From Neolewinella marina (GTDB lineage Bacteria; Bacteroidota; Bacteroidia; Chitinophagales; Saprospiraceae): a stretch of DNA of 64,000 nucleotides. The notes beneath the pieces are model-generated. The model was given only the letters and a program-made list of their open reading frames with translations, was not told the origin of the DNA and did not search any database. The stretch is from contig NZ_PDLO01000010.1 in the NCBI RefSeq assembly GCF_002631205.1, positions 56,914 through 120,913 of the forward strand, written 5' to 3'. The translations under genes and the position numbers were made by a program. This document shows, one piece after another, positions 10,500-19,643 of the stretch. The first letter of the stretch is position 1. Every line of letters begins with the position of its first letter.

Positions 10500-11233
10500 C
10501 AACGGGTCAGTACGATATAGTCCAGTAATAAGGTTTCCAGGAAGGCCTCGGCTTCCGGTTCCACCGCCGCCGCGTCGAGGGCCAGTACCTCCAGCAGGCG
10601 GGCGCGGGCCAGGGCCAGGGCTTCCCGGTGGGCGCGGTTGGGGTAGCGGCGGTAGCGCAGCAGGCACTGCTGCACGGTCAGCATATCGGCCTCACTGAGG
10701 CGCTGCACGGCGGGGTAGCGCACGGGATGATGGTCGCGGTGGCGGATCTTCAGCAGGTCGACCAGGGTCACCCCCGCCGGCGGGTCGGTCTGGATGACCA
10801 CGGTGCGGGCCACGAGGTCGCCCAGCCGCTGCCCCCGCTGCCCGGTGGTGATGAACAGTACGGCCAGGGTGCCGGCGGTAAAGAGGACGTCGGGCAGCAG
10901 AAAAACGGCCCGCAGCAGGAAGTCGGCCGGAGTGGGATCCTCGCCGTCCAGCCGGATCACCCGCAGGTTGAGCAGTCGCTTGCCTACCGTGTGCCCCCGC
11001 CACAGCCATTCCGCCGTGAAAAAGTAGAGGACCACCCAGAAGACGGGCCCCAGCCGCAGGGCCACGTCGTCGTTCAATCCCGCCCCGAGTTGCTCCACCG
11101 CGTAAAGGCAGCAGAGGTAGCTGAGCAGCAGCACGATGGCGTCGATGAACCAGGCCCCGATCCGCGACCCCAGCCGCGCGGTTTCGTAGTCGATCTCGAC
11201 GTTCTGGGGGGTATGGATGGTGACGGACGGCAT
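10499..11233 (-). CDS. RDD family membrane protein
   Basis: 244 residues. The RDD pattern is clear: RLGSRIGAWFIDAIVLLL near residues 20-38, a second helix ending in FFTAEWLWRGHTVGKRLLNLRVI, and a third hydrophobic stretch (LLPDVLFTAGTLAVLF). The C-terminal 90 residues are cytosolic, helical and Arg/Leu-rich. RDD proteins are membrane proteins of mostly unknown function, some linked to ion exchange. The start MPSVTIHTP is followed by the typical NVEIDYETA strand. Divergent from the histidine kinase, with a 115-base shared upstream region. Confidence 0.85.
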   Translation of the reverse strand: MPSVTIHTPQNVEIDYETARLGSRIGAWFIDAIVLLLSYLCCLYAVEQLGAGLNDDVALRLGPVFWVVLYFFTAEWLWRGHTVGKRLLNLRVIRLDGEDPTPADFLLRAVFLLPDVLFTAGTLAVLFITTGQRGQRLGDLVARTVVIQTDPPAGVTLVDLLKIRHRDHHPVRYPAVQRLSEADMLTVQQCLLRYRRYPNRAHREALALARARLLEVLALDAAAVEPEAEAFLETLLLDYIVLTR

Positions 11234-11348
11234 CGGGGCGTAGGGGGCGAAGTTACTAAACCTTTAAAGGCAAGAACGTTGTGTATACTAGCGAGGCTCC
11301 CGCGCGTACTATTTTTCACCCTTTTTCCGCCGCAGCCTCCCCTGCCCC

Positions 11349-12764
11349 ATGAGCAAAAAATCGATATACCTCATCATCGGCCTGATCGTGACCGCCATCG
11401 TCGGGCTGATCATCCTCCAGCTTCGCCTCCTCCAGACCGGCCTGGAGGTGAACAAGGAACGCTACGACCGGGCCATCCAGAGCGCCCTGAAGAAGGTGGC
11501 CGACGAGGTAGAGGACAATGAGGAGGACGAAATCCGCCTGACGCTCAACAACGGCTACGCCGGCGGGGTGCCCGACGGGCTCTACGGCGAACTGCGCATC
11601 GGGCCCCACTCCCCCGGCCTGCTCGGGGCCACCTCCATCCGCATCAGCCCGAACTCCTTCCGCCTGCGGGCCCAGTTCGCCAACCGCAACCTGGAGGAGC
11701 GAATCGACCGGGAGGCGATTCACCAGAAGCTCACCAAGGAACTGCGCAACGCGGGCATTGAAGACCCCCTGGAATACGGCATCTACGATACCCGCCAGCA
11801 GCGCTTCCTGTCGCGCAACGGCCGCCTGCTCTCCCCCGCCGGCTCCGATACCTCCCGCCACCAGGATTTGATGAACGGCGAATACGTAGTCAGCCTATTC
11901 GACGACGACGCCACGGTACCCGGTGAAATCCGCGCCTACAGCCCCGACAAGGACAGTGTCATCTACAGCTCGCTCTACGAAAACTTCGCCGCCAGCCTCC
12001 TCTTCGTACTCATCATCCTGGGCTGTTTCATCTATACCATCTACGTCATCCTGATGCAGAAGAAGGTTTCGGAGATGAAGACCGACTTCATCAACAACAT
12101 GACCCACGAGTTCAAAACCCCCATCGCCACCATCTCCCTGGCCACGGACAGCATCGTAAGTCCGCGCATCAGTGGCGACCCCGCCAAGGTGCAACGCTTC
12201 GCCCGCATCATCAAGCAGGAGAACAAGCGGATGAACGACCAGGTAGAAAAGGTCCTGCAGATGGCAAAACTCGATAAATCACGCCTCAACCTTAACCTGA
12301 CCGCCGTCGACCTGAACGAAGTCGTGCAGAGCGCCGTGGAATACATCTGCCTGCAGGTGGAACCCCGCGGCGGTACCGTGACCATGAAGCTAAACGCCGA
12401 TCCCTCGGTGGTGGAGGGCGACCTGACCCACCTTTCCAGCCTCATCAACAACCTCCTCGACAACGCCAACAAGTACTCCCCGGAGGCCCCCCGCATCACC
12501 GTAACCACCGCAAATGTGGCCCGCGGGGTGCAGGTGACGGTGGCCGATCAGGGACTGGGAATGACCCGCGAAGCACGAAAAAACATTTTTGACCGTTTTT
12601 ATCGGGTACATACGGGTGATCGCCACGACGTAAAGGGTTTTGGCCTGGGCCTTTCCTACGTAAAAACCATCACTGAAGTACACGGCGGTAGTATTGAAGT
12701 CAAAAGCGAACTGGGCAAAGGCAGCAGTTTTATCGTCACTTTTCCTTATCGTCAGCCCGATTAA
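11349..12764 (+). CDS. Two-component sensor histidine kinase
   Basis: 471 residues. TM1 is at about 6-25 and TM2 at about 215-236, enclosing a periplasmic sensor region of about 190 residues with no recognised fold. A HisKA domain follows directly, without an obvious HAMP, with the phospho-accepting H253 in MTHEFKTPI. The ATPase domain shows N-box NNLLDNANKYS, DQGLGMT, FDRFYRVHTGD and GFGLGLSY. It should phosphorylate the response regulator 39 bases downstream. The stimulus is unknown. Start MSKKS is immediately followed by TM1. Confidence 0.95.
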   Translation: MSKKSIYLIIGLIVTAIVGLIILQLRLLQTGLEVNKERYDRAIQSALKKVADEVEDNEEDEIRLTLNNGYAGGVPDGLYGELRIGPHSPGLLGATSIRISPNSFRLRAQFANRNLEERIDREAIHQKLTKELRNAGIEDPLEYGIYDTRQQRFLSRNGRLLSPAGSDTSRHQDLMNGEYVVSLFDDDATVPGEIRAYSPDKDSVIYSSLYENFAASLLFVLIILGCFIYTIYVILMQKKVSEMKTDFINNMTHEFKTPIATISLATDSIVSPRISGDPAKVQRFARIIKQENKRMNDQVEKVLQMAKLDKSRLNLNLTAVDLNEVVQSAVEYICLQVEPRGGTVTMKLNADPSVVEGDLTHLSSLINNLLDNANKYSPEAPRITVTTANVARGVQVTVADQGLGMTREARKNIFDRFYRVHTGDRHDVKGFGLGLSYVKTITEVHGGSIEVKSELGKGSSFIVTFPYRQPD

Positions 12765-12803
12765 CGCGTCCCGCGATATATTCTATTTTAAAGCACCCGA
12801 ACA

Positions 12804-13541
12804 ATGAGTGATAGCAACCCCATCGAAGCCAAACTACTCCTCGTCGAGGACGACCGGAACTTTGGTGACGTACTGCGGTCTTACCTGGAAGCCCACGACT
12901 ACGACGTAACCCTCGCCACCGACGGGGTTGCCGGCCTGGAGGCCTACCGCCGCGGAGACTGGGACCTGTGCATCTTCGACGTGATGATGCCCCGCCTGAG
13001 CGGATTTGAACTGGCCAAGAAGATCCGGGAGAACGATTCACAGACCCCCATCATCTTCCTGACGGCCAAGGCCATGAAGGACGACGTCCTCAATGGCTTT
13101 GAGCTCGGGGCCGACGACTACATCACCAAGCCCTTCAACAGCGAGGAACTGCTGGCCCGCATCAACGTGATCCTGCGCCGCAGCCAGACGCCCACCGACC
13201 CCAAGGAGGAGCAGACCGAGTTCAGTTTCGGCAATTTCCACTTCAACTTCCCGCTGCGCATCCTCACCTTCACCGACGAGAAGGGAGAGAAAACCAAGGA
13301 AAAGCTTAGCCCCAAGGAAGCCCAGCTCCTGCGGTTGTTCGCCATCAACAAGAACGACATCCTGAGCCGCAGCGAAGCCCTGACCAAAATCTGGGGAGAA
13401 GACAATTACTTCACCGCCAGGTCCATGGACGTATTCGTGACCAAGCTGCGCAAGTACCTCAAGCTTGACGACTCCATCGAGATCGTCAACATCCACGGCA
13501 ACGGCTTCCAGCTGCTCGTGCGCGATGAGCAGGAAAGCTAG
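12804..13541 (+). CDS. Response regulator transcription factor, OmpR/PhoB type
   Basis: 245 residues. The receiver domain covers about 9-125, with the acidic pair EDD, phospho-acceptor D59 in FDVMMPR, the Thr in FLTAK and the Lys in ITKPF. A winged-helix DNA-binding domain (about 145-242) has KLSPKEAQLLRLF and the recognition-helix stretch SMDVFVTKLRKYL. Cognate partner of the preceding kinase. A strong intrinsic terminator about 150 bases downstream closes the operon. Confidence 0.95.
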   Translation: MSDSNPIEAKLLLVEDDRNFGDVLRSYLEAHDYDVTLATDGVAGLEAYRRGDWDLCIFDVMMPRLSGFELAKKIRENDSQTPIIFLTAKAMKDDVLNGFELGADDYITKPFNSEELLARINVILRRSQTPTDPKEEQTEFSFGNFHFNFPLRILTFTDEKGEKTKEKLSPKEAQLLRLFAINKNDILSRSEALTKIWGEDNYFTARSMDVFVTKLRKYLKLDDSIEIVNIHGNGFQLLVRDEQES

Positions 13542-13693
13542 CTTGTTAAAGCATTTGTTCTGAATACCTATCCGGGACGAATAAATGTTTTGTCTCGGTA
13601 TGAGAACCTACCGCCGCGGTTGACGCCCCGGCGGATATTTGACAACGACACTCCGTCGTTACACCGTTTAGTTTTTGGGATTATAATTTTAGT

Positions 13694-13723
13694 AGCCGAA
13701 GCCTCCGGGCTTCGGCTTTTTTT
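13694..13723 (+). terminator. Intrinsic terminator of the kinase/regulator operon
   Basis: A perfect 10-bp stem (AGCCGAAGCC / GGCTTCGGCT) with a TCCG loop is followed directly by seven T residues (13717-13723): a textbook rho-independent terminator for rightward transcription, just before the peptidase gene. Confidence 0.85.
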
Positions 13724-13732
13724 GTTGTAGCT

Positions 13733-15085
13733 ATGACCATGCGCCTGCTCCTCTCCCTTTCCTTCCTCGCCTTTCTGGGCTTCAGCAGCTCCGCCCAGGT
13801 CATCAGCCACCGCTCCCTGGGCAATTCCCTGGACAACCTCGTGCGGTGGAACACCGTCTACTCCGAGGGGCACACGGGCTTTTCTCTCTCTGATCTGGAC
13901 AGCGGCGAAGCCCTCTACGGCTATAACGCCGAGCGCTACTTCGTGCCGGCCAGCAACGTGAAGTTGCTCACCTTCTTCGTCGCCCAGCAGATGCTCGGGG
14001 AGGAGGCCCCGGCCGTATTCTACCGCGCGCACGGCGATACCACCGACATCTGGGGGACGGGCTACCCCCTGTTGCTCCACCCCTCTTTTTACGCCCACGA
14101 TACCCTGGGGGGGTGGCTGGCCGACCGCCGCGGCCACCTCGTCTACCATATTCCCGCCGGGGAGGAAGTACCCCGCTACGGGGCCGGCTGGAGCTGGGAC
14201 GACTACAATTACGGCTACGTCTACGAACGCTCCGCCCTGCCCGTCTACGGCAACCGCCTCTATCTGGACTTCCGCCCCGAGGCCGTGGATGGCGAGGTAT
14301 CCGGACTCTTCGGTTCCCCGCCCACCGTGGCGGCGGCCCTCATCCAGAACGCCCGTCAGCCCCGGGCCATCTCCCGCCGGGAGGGCAGCAACCAGTTCAC
14401 CGTCGGTCGCAACTTCTACCACCCCGGCAACTTCCCCCTGGAGCGCTCGCTGAGCGTGTCCCCCGAATTTACCGTCGAACAACTGGATGCCGCCTTCCCC
14501 GACGTGGCCGTCTCCCTGGGCGATGCCCCCCGCCCGCCCCGGGCCACCCTGCAGCAGGTGACCACTCCCCTGCCCGACACCCTGCTGCGCAAGATGCTGC
14601 AGGTCAGCGACAACTTCCTGGCCGAACAGCTCATCCTGCTGGCGGCCACCGAACGCTACGGTTGGCCCGACGAGGAGACCTTCTTCTCCTACCTCACCGA
14701 TACCCTTTTCGTGGACATGCAACTCGGGGAGATCCGCTACGCCGACGGCAGCGGCCTGAGCCGCTACAACCTGGTGAAGCCACGGCAGTTTACCCAGCTC
14801 CTCACCGCCCTGGACCGGGCCGTGGGCCGCGACCGCCTGCTCGACCTGCTGCCCACCGGCGGCGTCAACGGCACCCTGGAAAAGCGGTTTGACAACCGCC
14901 CCGAACCCTACGTATGGGCCAAAACGGGATCCCTCAGTGGGGTAATTTGCGTGAGCGGACTGCTGCGCTCCCGCTCCGGCCGCTGGCTCTCCTTCAGCTT
15001 CCTCCACAACAACGTGATGGTGAGCCCCTCAGCCTACTACCACGAGATGGAGAATACCCTGGGCTGGGTCTACGACAACCTCTGA
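13733..15085 (+). CDS. dacB: D-alanyl-D-alanine carboxypeptidase/endopeptidase (PBP4, peptidase S13)
   Basis: 450 residues with a signal peptide at about 1-21. The three penicillin-binding motifs are present: S74-N-V-K77 (nucleophile Ser), SDN in LQVSDNFLAEQ, and KTG in WAKTGSLSGVI. The large insert between motifs 1 and 2 is typical of class C PBP4 enzymes, which trim or cleave peptidoglycan crosslinks in the periplasm. ATGs lie at 13733 and 13739; either is possible and both give the same mature protein. The start is 9 bases after the T run of the terminator upstream, so the promoter may overlap that hairpin. Confidence 0.9.
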   Translation: MTMRLLLSLSFLAFLGFSSSAQVISHRSLGNSLDNLVRWNTVYSEGHTGFSLSDLDSGEALYGYNAERYFVPASNVKLLTFFVAQQMLGEEAPAVFYRAHGDTTDIWGTGYPLLLHPSFYAHDTLGGWLADRRGHLVYHIPAGEEVPRYGAGWSWDDYNYGYVYERSALPVYGNRLYLDFRPEAVDGEVSGLFGSPPTVAAALIQNARQPRAISRREGSNQFTVGRNFYHPGNFPLERSLSVSPEFTVEQLDAAFPDVAVSLGDAPRPPRATLQQVTTPLPDTLLRKMLQVSDNFLAEQLILLAATERYGWPDEETFFSYLTDTLFVDMQLGEIRYADGSGLSRYNLVKPRQFTQLLTALDRAVGRDRLLDLLPTGGVNGTLEKRFDNRPEPYVWAKTGSLSGVICVSGLLRSRSGRWLSFSFLHNNVMVSPSAYYHEMENTLGWVYDNL

Positions 15086-15189
15086 GCCGCCGGGGGGCGA
15101 CTGCATCTATACCCGTTACGAAGTGGCTTGGGCGTTTATCTCTAGCTCTCTGTGTCCAACTCAGCGTTGGCAAGCCTCACCGACACTTA

Positions 15190-15222
15190 CTCAAACGTGG
15201 GTTCCCGGGTCCCACGTTTGAG
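15190..15222. repeat. 12-bp perfect inverted repeat (strong hairpin)
   Basis: CTCAAACGTGGG and CCCACGTTTGAG are perfect complements around a 9-base loop, between dacB and the ABC-F gene. No T run follows (next bases TTTGCC), so it may be a weak terminator of dacB or a protein-binding site in the leader of the ABC-F gene, whose start is 108 bases downstream. Confidence 0.6.
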
Positions 15223-15303
15223 TTTGCCTGCGTTTGCCGCCTTGACCTGAACACAGATAGCTGCGACCTAAATCTTCAAACCACCACGTGCCGCGTATAT
15301 CCG

Positions 15304-15311
15304 CATCTTTG
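15304..15311 (+). promoter_or_regulatory. Possible -7 element of the ABC-F gene
   Basis: CATCTTTG differs from TAnnTTTG in the first base only and is followed by GCAGCCC, a context common at Bacteroidota transcription starts; it lies 19 bases before the ATG. Confidence 0.3.
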
Positions 15312-15330
15312 CAGCCCAAAACCCCTCCCC

Positions 15331-17202
15331 ATGGTATACCTCGAACTCGAACGGGTCTCCAAGATCTACGGCGAAAAAGTACTCTTTGACCAGGTCGATC
15401 TGCAGGTCGCCCAAAACACGAAAGTGGCCCTGGTGGCCAAGAACGGAACCGGCAAGTCGACCCTGCTGCGGGTAGCCGCCGGCATCGACCAGCCCGAAGG
15501 CGTCGGCTCCAGCGTCTACGTACACAAGGACGCCCGCCTGGCCTACCTGCCCCAGGAACCCGACTTTGGCAAAAACGCCACCGTCATGGACGCGGTCTTC
15601 GACAGCGACAGCGAACTGGTGCGGGCGGTCCGCGACTACGAATCGGCCCTCTACCGCACCGATCAGCCCCAGCTGCTGCAGGACGCCCTGGCCCGCATGG
15701 ACCAGCTGCAGGCCTGGGACATCGAGGCCCGCATCAAGGAGGTACTGAGCAAACTCAACATCCACGACGTCAACCAGCGGGTGGATACCCTCTCCGGCGG
15801 ACAGCGCAAGCGGGTGGCCCTGGCCAAGCTCATCATCGACGAGCCCGACCTGATCATCCTGGACGAACCCACCAACCACCTCGACCTCGACATGATCGAG
15901 TGGCTGGAGGAGTGGCTGCAGTCGCCCAACCTCACCCTGCTGATGGTGACCCACGACCGCTACTTCTTGGAACGGGTGTGCAACCGGATCATCGAGCTCG
16001 ACGGCGGCAACATCTACCACTATACCGGCAACTACTCCGACTTCCTGAACAAGAAGGCCACCCGGGAGGAAACCGAATCCGCCGAACTGGACAAGGACCG
16101 CAAGCGCATGAAGCAGGAACTCGAGTGGGTGCGCCGGATGCCCAGTGGCCGCGGCACCAAGGCGAAGAGCCGCCTGAGCGCCTTCAGCGAACTGAAGAAC
16201 AAGGTGGGCAGCTTCCGCCAGGAAGAGGAGCTCACCCTGGAGATCAAGGGGCAGCGCCTCGGCAGCAAGATCCTGGAGGCCCACAACATCAGCAAGTCCT
16301 ACGGCGACAAGCAGCTGGTCAAGGGCTTCAGCTACAAGTTCCAGAAAGGAGAACGGGTGGGCATCGTGGGCCGCAACGGCGCCGGCAAGTCGACCCTCCT
16401 GCACATGCTCACCAAGGAACTGGAGCCCGACACCGGCAAGGTGGTCCACGGCACCAACACCCACTTCGGCTACTACACCCAGGAGGGCATCAACCTGAGC
16501 CAGGACATGCGCGTCATCGACGTGGTACGGGAGATCGCCGAGTTCATCCCCCTGGAAAAGGGGCTGAAGCTCACCGCCCGCGGCCTCCTCGAACGCTTCA
16601 TGTTCAACAGCAAGCAGCAGCAGGTGTACGTCAGCCAGCTCAGCGGGGGCGAACGCCGCCGCCTCTACCTGCTCACCATCCTGATGAAGAACCCCAACTT
16701 CCTCATCCTGGACGAACCCACCAACGACCTCGACATCATGACGCTGAACGTGCTCGAGGACTTCCTGCTCGACTTCCCCGGCTGCGTACTCATCGTCAGC
16801 CACGACCGCTTCTTCCTCGACAAACTGGCCCACCACCTCTTCATCTTCGAGGGGGAGGGCAAGATCCGCGACTGGAACGGCCTCTACTCCGAATACCGCG
16901 AGCAGCTGAAGCTGGAAAGCCAGCAGGCCCCCAGCCCTTCCGCGGCACCCGCGCCCGCCGCAGCCTCCTCCTCCTCGGCCCCTTCCGAAAACCAGCTGAG
17001 CCAGGAGCAGCGCAAGGCCATCCGTCGCGTAGAAGGACAAATCGGCAAGCTCGAGGCCCGCAAGGCGGCCATCAACGAGCAGTTCAACAATATGGCAGGC
17101 CTGACGCCGGAAAAGATCGCCGACCTGGGCCGGGAACTCGCCGAAGTGAACGAGCAGATCGAGGAAAAGGAGCTGGAATGGATGGAACTGGTGGGCGAAT
17201 AG
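15331..17202 (+). CDS. ABC-F family ATPase, Uup-like
   Basis: 623 residues from ATG 15331; the frame is open further upstream, but MVYLELERVSKIYG is the normal start of an ABC domain. There are two ABC domains without membrane segments: Walker A KNGTGKST and GRNGAGKST, signatures LSGGQRKR and LSGGERRR, Walker B LIILDEPTNHLD and FLILDEPTNDLD. The linker has the Arg/Lys-rich helical ABC-F insertion. After a Pro/Ala/Ser linker the C-terminus (about 555-623) is a coiled coil as in Uup. Such proteins bind ribosomes or, for Uup, branched DNA; the coiled coil favours Uup. Confidence 0.92.
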   Translation: MVYLELERVSKIYGEKVLFDQVDLQVAQNTKVALVAKNGTGKSTLLRVAAGIDQPEGVGSSVYVHKDARLAYLPQEPDFGKNATVMDAVFDSDSELVRAVRDYESALYRTDQPQLLQDALARMDQLQAWDIEARIKEVLSKLNIHDVNQRVDTLSGGQRKRVALAKLIIDEPDLIILDEPTNHLDLDMIEWLEEWLQSPNLTLLMVTHDRYFLERVCNRIIELDGGNIYHYTGNYSDFLNKKATREETESAELDKDRKRMKQELEWVRRMPSGRGTKAKSRLSAFSELKNKVGSFRQEEELTLEIKGQRLGSKILEAHNISKSYGDKQLVKGFSYKFQKGERVGIVGRNGAGKSTLLHMLTKELEPDTGKVVHGTNTHFGYYTQEGINLSQDMRVIDVVREIAEFIPLEKGLKLTARGLLERFMFNSKQQQVYVSQLSGGERRRLYLLTILMKNPNFLILDEPTNDLDIMTLNVLEDFLLDFPGCVLIVSHDRFFLDKLAHHLFIFEGEGKIRDWNGLYSEYREQLKLESQQAPSPSAAPAPAAASSSSAPSENQLSQEQRKAIRRVEGQIGKLEARKAAINEQFNNMAGLTPEKIADLGRELAEVNEQIEEKELEWMELVGE

Positions 17203-17660
17203 CCCGCCCCCTTTCCTAACACGGCAAAATCACCGATCCGTAAAGTCGCTGTCCAGCAACCCGTTACGCGCGGAGGTTTTCCCCACCCAACGGTGGAAAA
17301 CGGTGTAAAACAGGGGAGTTATCCACAGGGTAGGCCAAAAAATCCAAATTTTGCCGCGGTTATCCACATTTCCACAGCTTTCCACATTCCCTCTCCACTC
17401 ACTTTTCACCGGGCGGCCGCCGTATTCCCCAGCCCAGCGTCATAAAAGTTATTTACGCCCGTCTTTCCACAAAAATGTGGATAACCGGCGAATCCCTTTG
17501 ATTATCGGCTTGTTAGGGTGTGGAATGACGGTGGAAAACGTGTTTGCCCGCGTGGATTCCGGAAATTCCAAACCTTTGCCGGATTCGTTCTCCTCCTTTC
17601 CACACCCCTAATGACGATAAAGGGATTAAATTTTTTTAAAGGTTTATAACTATTAAGAGC
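17203..17660. other. Probable chromosomal replication origin (oriC): DnaA-box cluster with AT-rich stretch
   Basis: No gene lies in these 458 bases. Three perfect DnaA boxes TTATCCACA are seen: 17319-17327 (+), 17360-17368 (+) and 17476-17484 (-). At least four further TTTCCACA-type near-boxes lie at 17369-17376, 17379-17386, 17464-17471 and 17597-17604, and one reverse near-box (TGTGGAATG) at 17519-17527. An AT-rich segment at 17618-17660 could be the unwinding element. Two parS sites 14 kb away fit an origin-proximal position. dnaA is not adjacent, which is common in Bacteroidota. The downstream ctaA gene starts right after the AT-rich part. Confidence 0.7.
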
Positions 17661-18779
17661 ATGGAAAAATCGTTGCGCGGCTACCCCCGATCCGTCAAAA
17701 TCTGGCTGCTGGTCGGGCTCGTGATGGTCGTCGGACAAATTGTCATTGGCGGCATCACCCGGCTCACCGAGTCGGGGCTCTCGATTACGGAGTGGGAGGT
17801 GCTCAGCGGGGCCATTCCGCCGCTCAACGCCGCCGACTGGCAGGTGGAGTTCGAGAAGTACCAGCAGTCGCCGCAATACGCCAAGATCTTCGCGGACATC
17901 ACCCTGGCCGACTTCAAGTTCATCTACTTCTGGGAGTGGTTCCACCGGCAGTGGGCCCGCACCATGGGGCTGGTCTTCGCGGTGGGCTTCGTCATCTTCT
18001 GGCGGCGGGGCTACCTGGACGGGCCCCTGATGCGCCGTCTGGGCGTGGTGGTGCTCCTGGCGGCCCTGGCGGCCAGCTTCGGCTGGATCATGGTGGCCAG
18101 TGGCCTCATCGACCGTCCCTGGGTGAACGCCTACAAGCTCACCCTCCACCTGGCGCTGGGCATCACGCTCTTCGCCTACCTCCTCTGGGTGACGCTGAAG
18201 GTAATTCAGCCGCGGACCGCAGGTTTTCCACATTCGCCGGTGGATAAAGTACGCTGGGGACTGAATTTCGTGCTCGCCCTCCAGCTGCTTTTGGGCGGCG
18301 TGATGAGCGGAGCGCGGGCCGCCCTGCCCTACCCCACCTGGCCGGACATGAACGGGGACTTCGTCGCTCCGGTGCTGAAGGACGCTTCCGCGTGGACGGT
18401 GGAAAACCTCGTCCAGTACGAAGCCAGTCTCTTCCAGCCGGCCCTCTTTCAATTCCTCCACCGCATGACGGCCTATGCGCTGATCCTCATTGCTTTATAC
18501 TTCGTGTACCGCTGCTACAAGACCTTCCAAAACACCCGATTGCGGGTTACCAACACCCTGTTGATAACCCTGTTGATAACCCAGGCTATCCTGGGGATTT
18601 TGACCCTGGTGAACAGTGTAGGACAGGTACCCGTAGGCCTGGGAGTAGCCCATCAGTTCACCGCCATCGCGGTGGTGGCGACGGTCGTATACCTCAACTA
18701 TTTGTTCCGCCCCGGGAGGCCCTTACGGCCTGTGGAAAAAGTGGTGGAAAACAATCGGAAAAAAAGTTTGGCGGTCTAA
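17661..18779 (+). CDS. ctaA: Heme A synthase (COX15/CtaA family)
   Basis: 372 residues, about eight membrane helices. Family motifs are clear: IVIGGITRLTESGLSITEW near the N-terminus, FIYFWEWFHRQWAR with a heme-ligand His, LTLHLALG, and FLHRMTAYAL and VAHQFTA in the second half. It oxidises heme O to heme A for cytochrome oxidase. No other cytochrome oxidase genes are in the window. The N-terminal region follows directly on the AT-rich part of the putative origin, and the coding sequence carries extra DnaA-box-like strings. Its stop overlaps the stop of the convergent gene. Confidence 0.93.
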   Translation: MEKSLRGYPRSVKIWLLVGLVMVVGQIVIGGITRLTESGLSITEWEVLSGAIPPLNAADWQVEFEKYQQSPQYAKIFADITLADFKFIYFWEWFHRQWARTMGLVFAVGFVIFWRRGYLDGPLMRRLGVVVLLAALAASFGWIMVASGLIDRPWVNAYKLTLHLALGITLFAYLLWVTLKVIQPRTAGFPHSPVDKVRWGLNFVLALQLLLGGVMSGARAALPYPTWPDMNGDFVAPVLKDASAWTVENLVQYEASLFQPALFQFLHRMTAYALILIALYFVYRCYKTFQNTRLRVTNTLLITLLITQAILGILTLVNSVGQVPVGLGVAHQFTAIAVVATVVYLNYLFRPGRPLRPVEKVVENNRKKSLAV

Positions 18780-19159
18780 TGGGCTCCCGGAAGGTGCTCC
18801 GACCAGCCCTCGCGGCGCCGTCCCAGGTACTGGGCGGTGAGGAAGATTGCCAGCAGGAAATGGAGCAGGGCCGCCCGCGAATCCGGGTTGTACATACTCT
18901 GGACCAGGATCATCAGGTAGTGAAATAGGCTCAGGCTCAGGGTCACCAGCAGGAAGGTGGGTGTATCCCGGCGGCGGAAGAAGGCCCACAGGCTCAGGCC
19001 GGCCGTATAAAGGGCGGATAATCCGTACATCTTCATCAGCAGCTGGAAGCTCGGGCCTTCGGAAGTCCCGAAGCCCGGAACCAGGTCGCCGGCTTCGGGA
19101 TAAAAGAGGAAGAGGAAGGCGACGACGGCCTGGATCAGCGTGTGCAGTAACAGAATCAT
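18776..19159 (-). CDS. Small four-helix membrane protein, unknown
   Basis: 127 residues from MILLLHTLIQ; an earlier in-frame ATG would add a charged, non-conserved-looking stretch that overlaps the opposite gene's leader. About four hydrophobic helices are visible (residues 1-20, 38-60, 68-88, 100-118). No family is recognised with confidence. Its stop (TAG at 18776-18778) overlaps the stop of ctaA (18777-18779), so the pair is convergent with no intergenic space. Confidence 0.6.
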   Translation of the reverse strand: MILLLHTLIQAVVAFLFLFYPEAGDLVPGFGTSEGPSFQLLMKMYGLSALYTAGLSLWAFFRRRDTPTFLLVTLSLSLFHYLMILVQSMYNPDSRAALLHFLLAIFLTAQYLGRRREGWSEHLPGAH

Positions 19160-19334
19160 ACCCCTGAAACGCTTTTGCGGCGGGGAGTTGCCCACTGTCG
19201 GGCAGCCGCGCATTGGAAAAGCACCCAATTTTATTTCGTGCTTATCCATAATGGATAGCATAAGAATGGCGTTATTGTGGGTGGATAATGTTATTGACGT
19301 GGTCACCCTTTGGCGGCCGAATTTTCAACCCCTC

Positions 19335-19643
19335 ATGAACTTTACCAAGCCCCTTACCCGGACCACCGAAATCCGGATTACCCAGCGGGAGCTGGCCCTC
19401 CACCTCCGTGGCCACCACGACTTCCTCTGGCACTACGCCCGCAAGATGGCCCGCTGCAACCGCTGCCGCAATGAGGACCCCGCCGCGGGCGACTACCGCA
19501 TCTACATCAACGGCTGCGGCGATTTCGCCATCTACCACCGCTGTGGCGACTGCGAATACCCCCTGCACAGCTACATCGACCTGAGCCAGGACGTCCACAT
19601 TCGCCGCGAACTCCGTAAACTGTGGCTCACTAAAGTCAACTGA
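19335..19643 (+). CDS. Small CxxC protein, hypothetical
   Basis: 102 residues from ATG 19335. It carries two CxxC pairs (CNRC near residue 45 and CGDC near 75), spaced like a zinc ribbon, and His-rich segments (HLRGHHDFLWHYARK). No membrane segment or signal peptide. The stop (TGA 19641-19643) overlaps the most plausible start of the Nramp-family transporter as CTGA, so the two are probably coupled; a small metal-binding protein next to a metal transporter is an attractive but unproven link. Confidence 0.65.
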   Translation: MNFTKPLTRTTEIRITQRELALHLRGHHDFLWHYARKMARCNRCRNEDPAAGDYRIYINGCGDFAIYHRCGDCEYPLHSYIDLSQDVHIRRELRKLWLTKVN

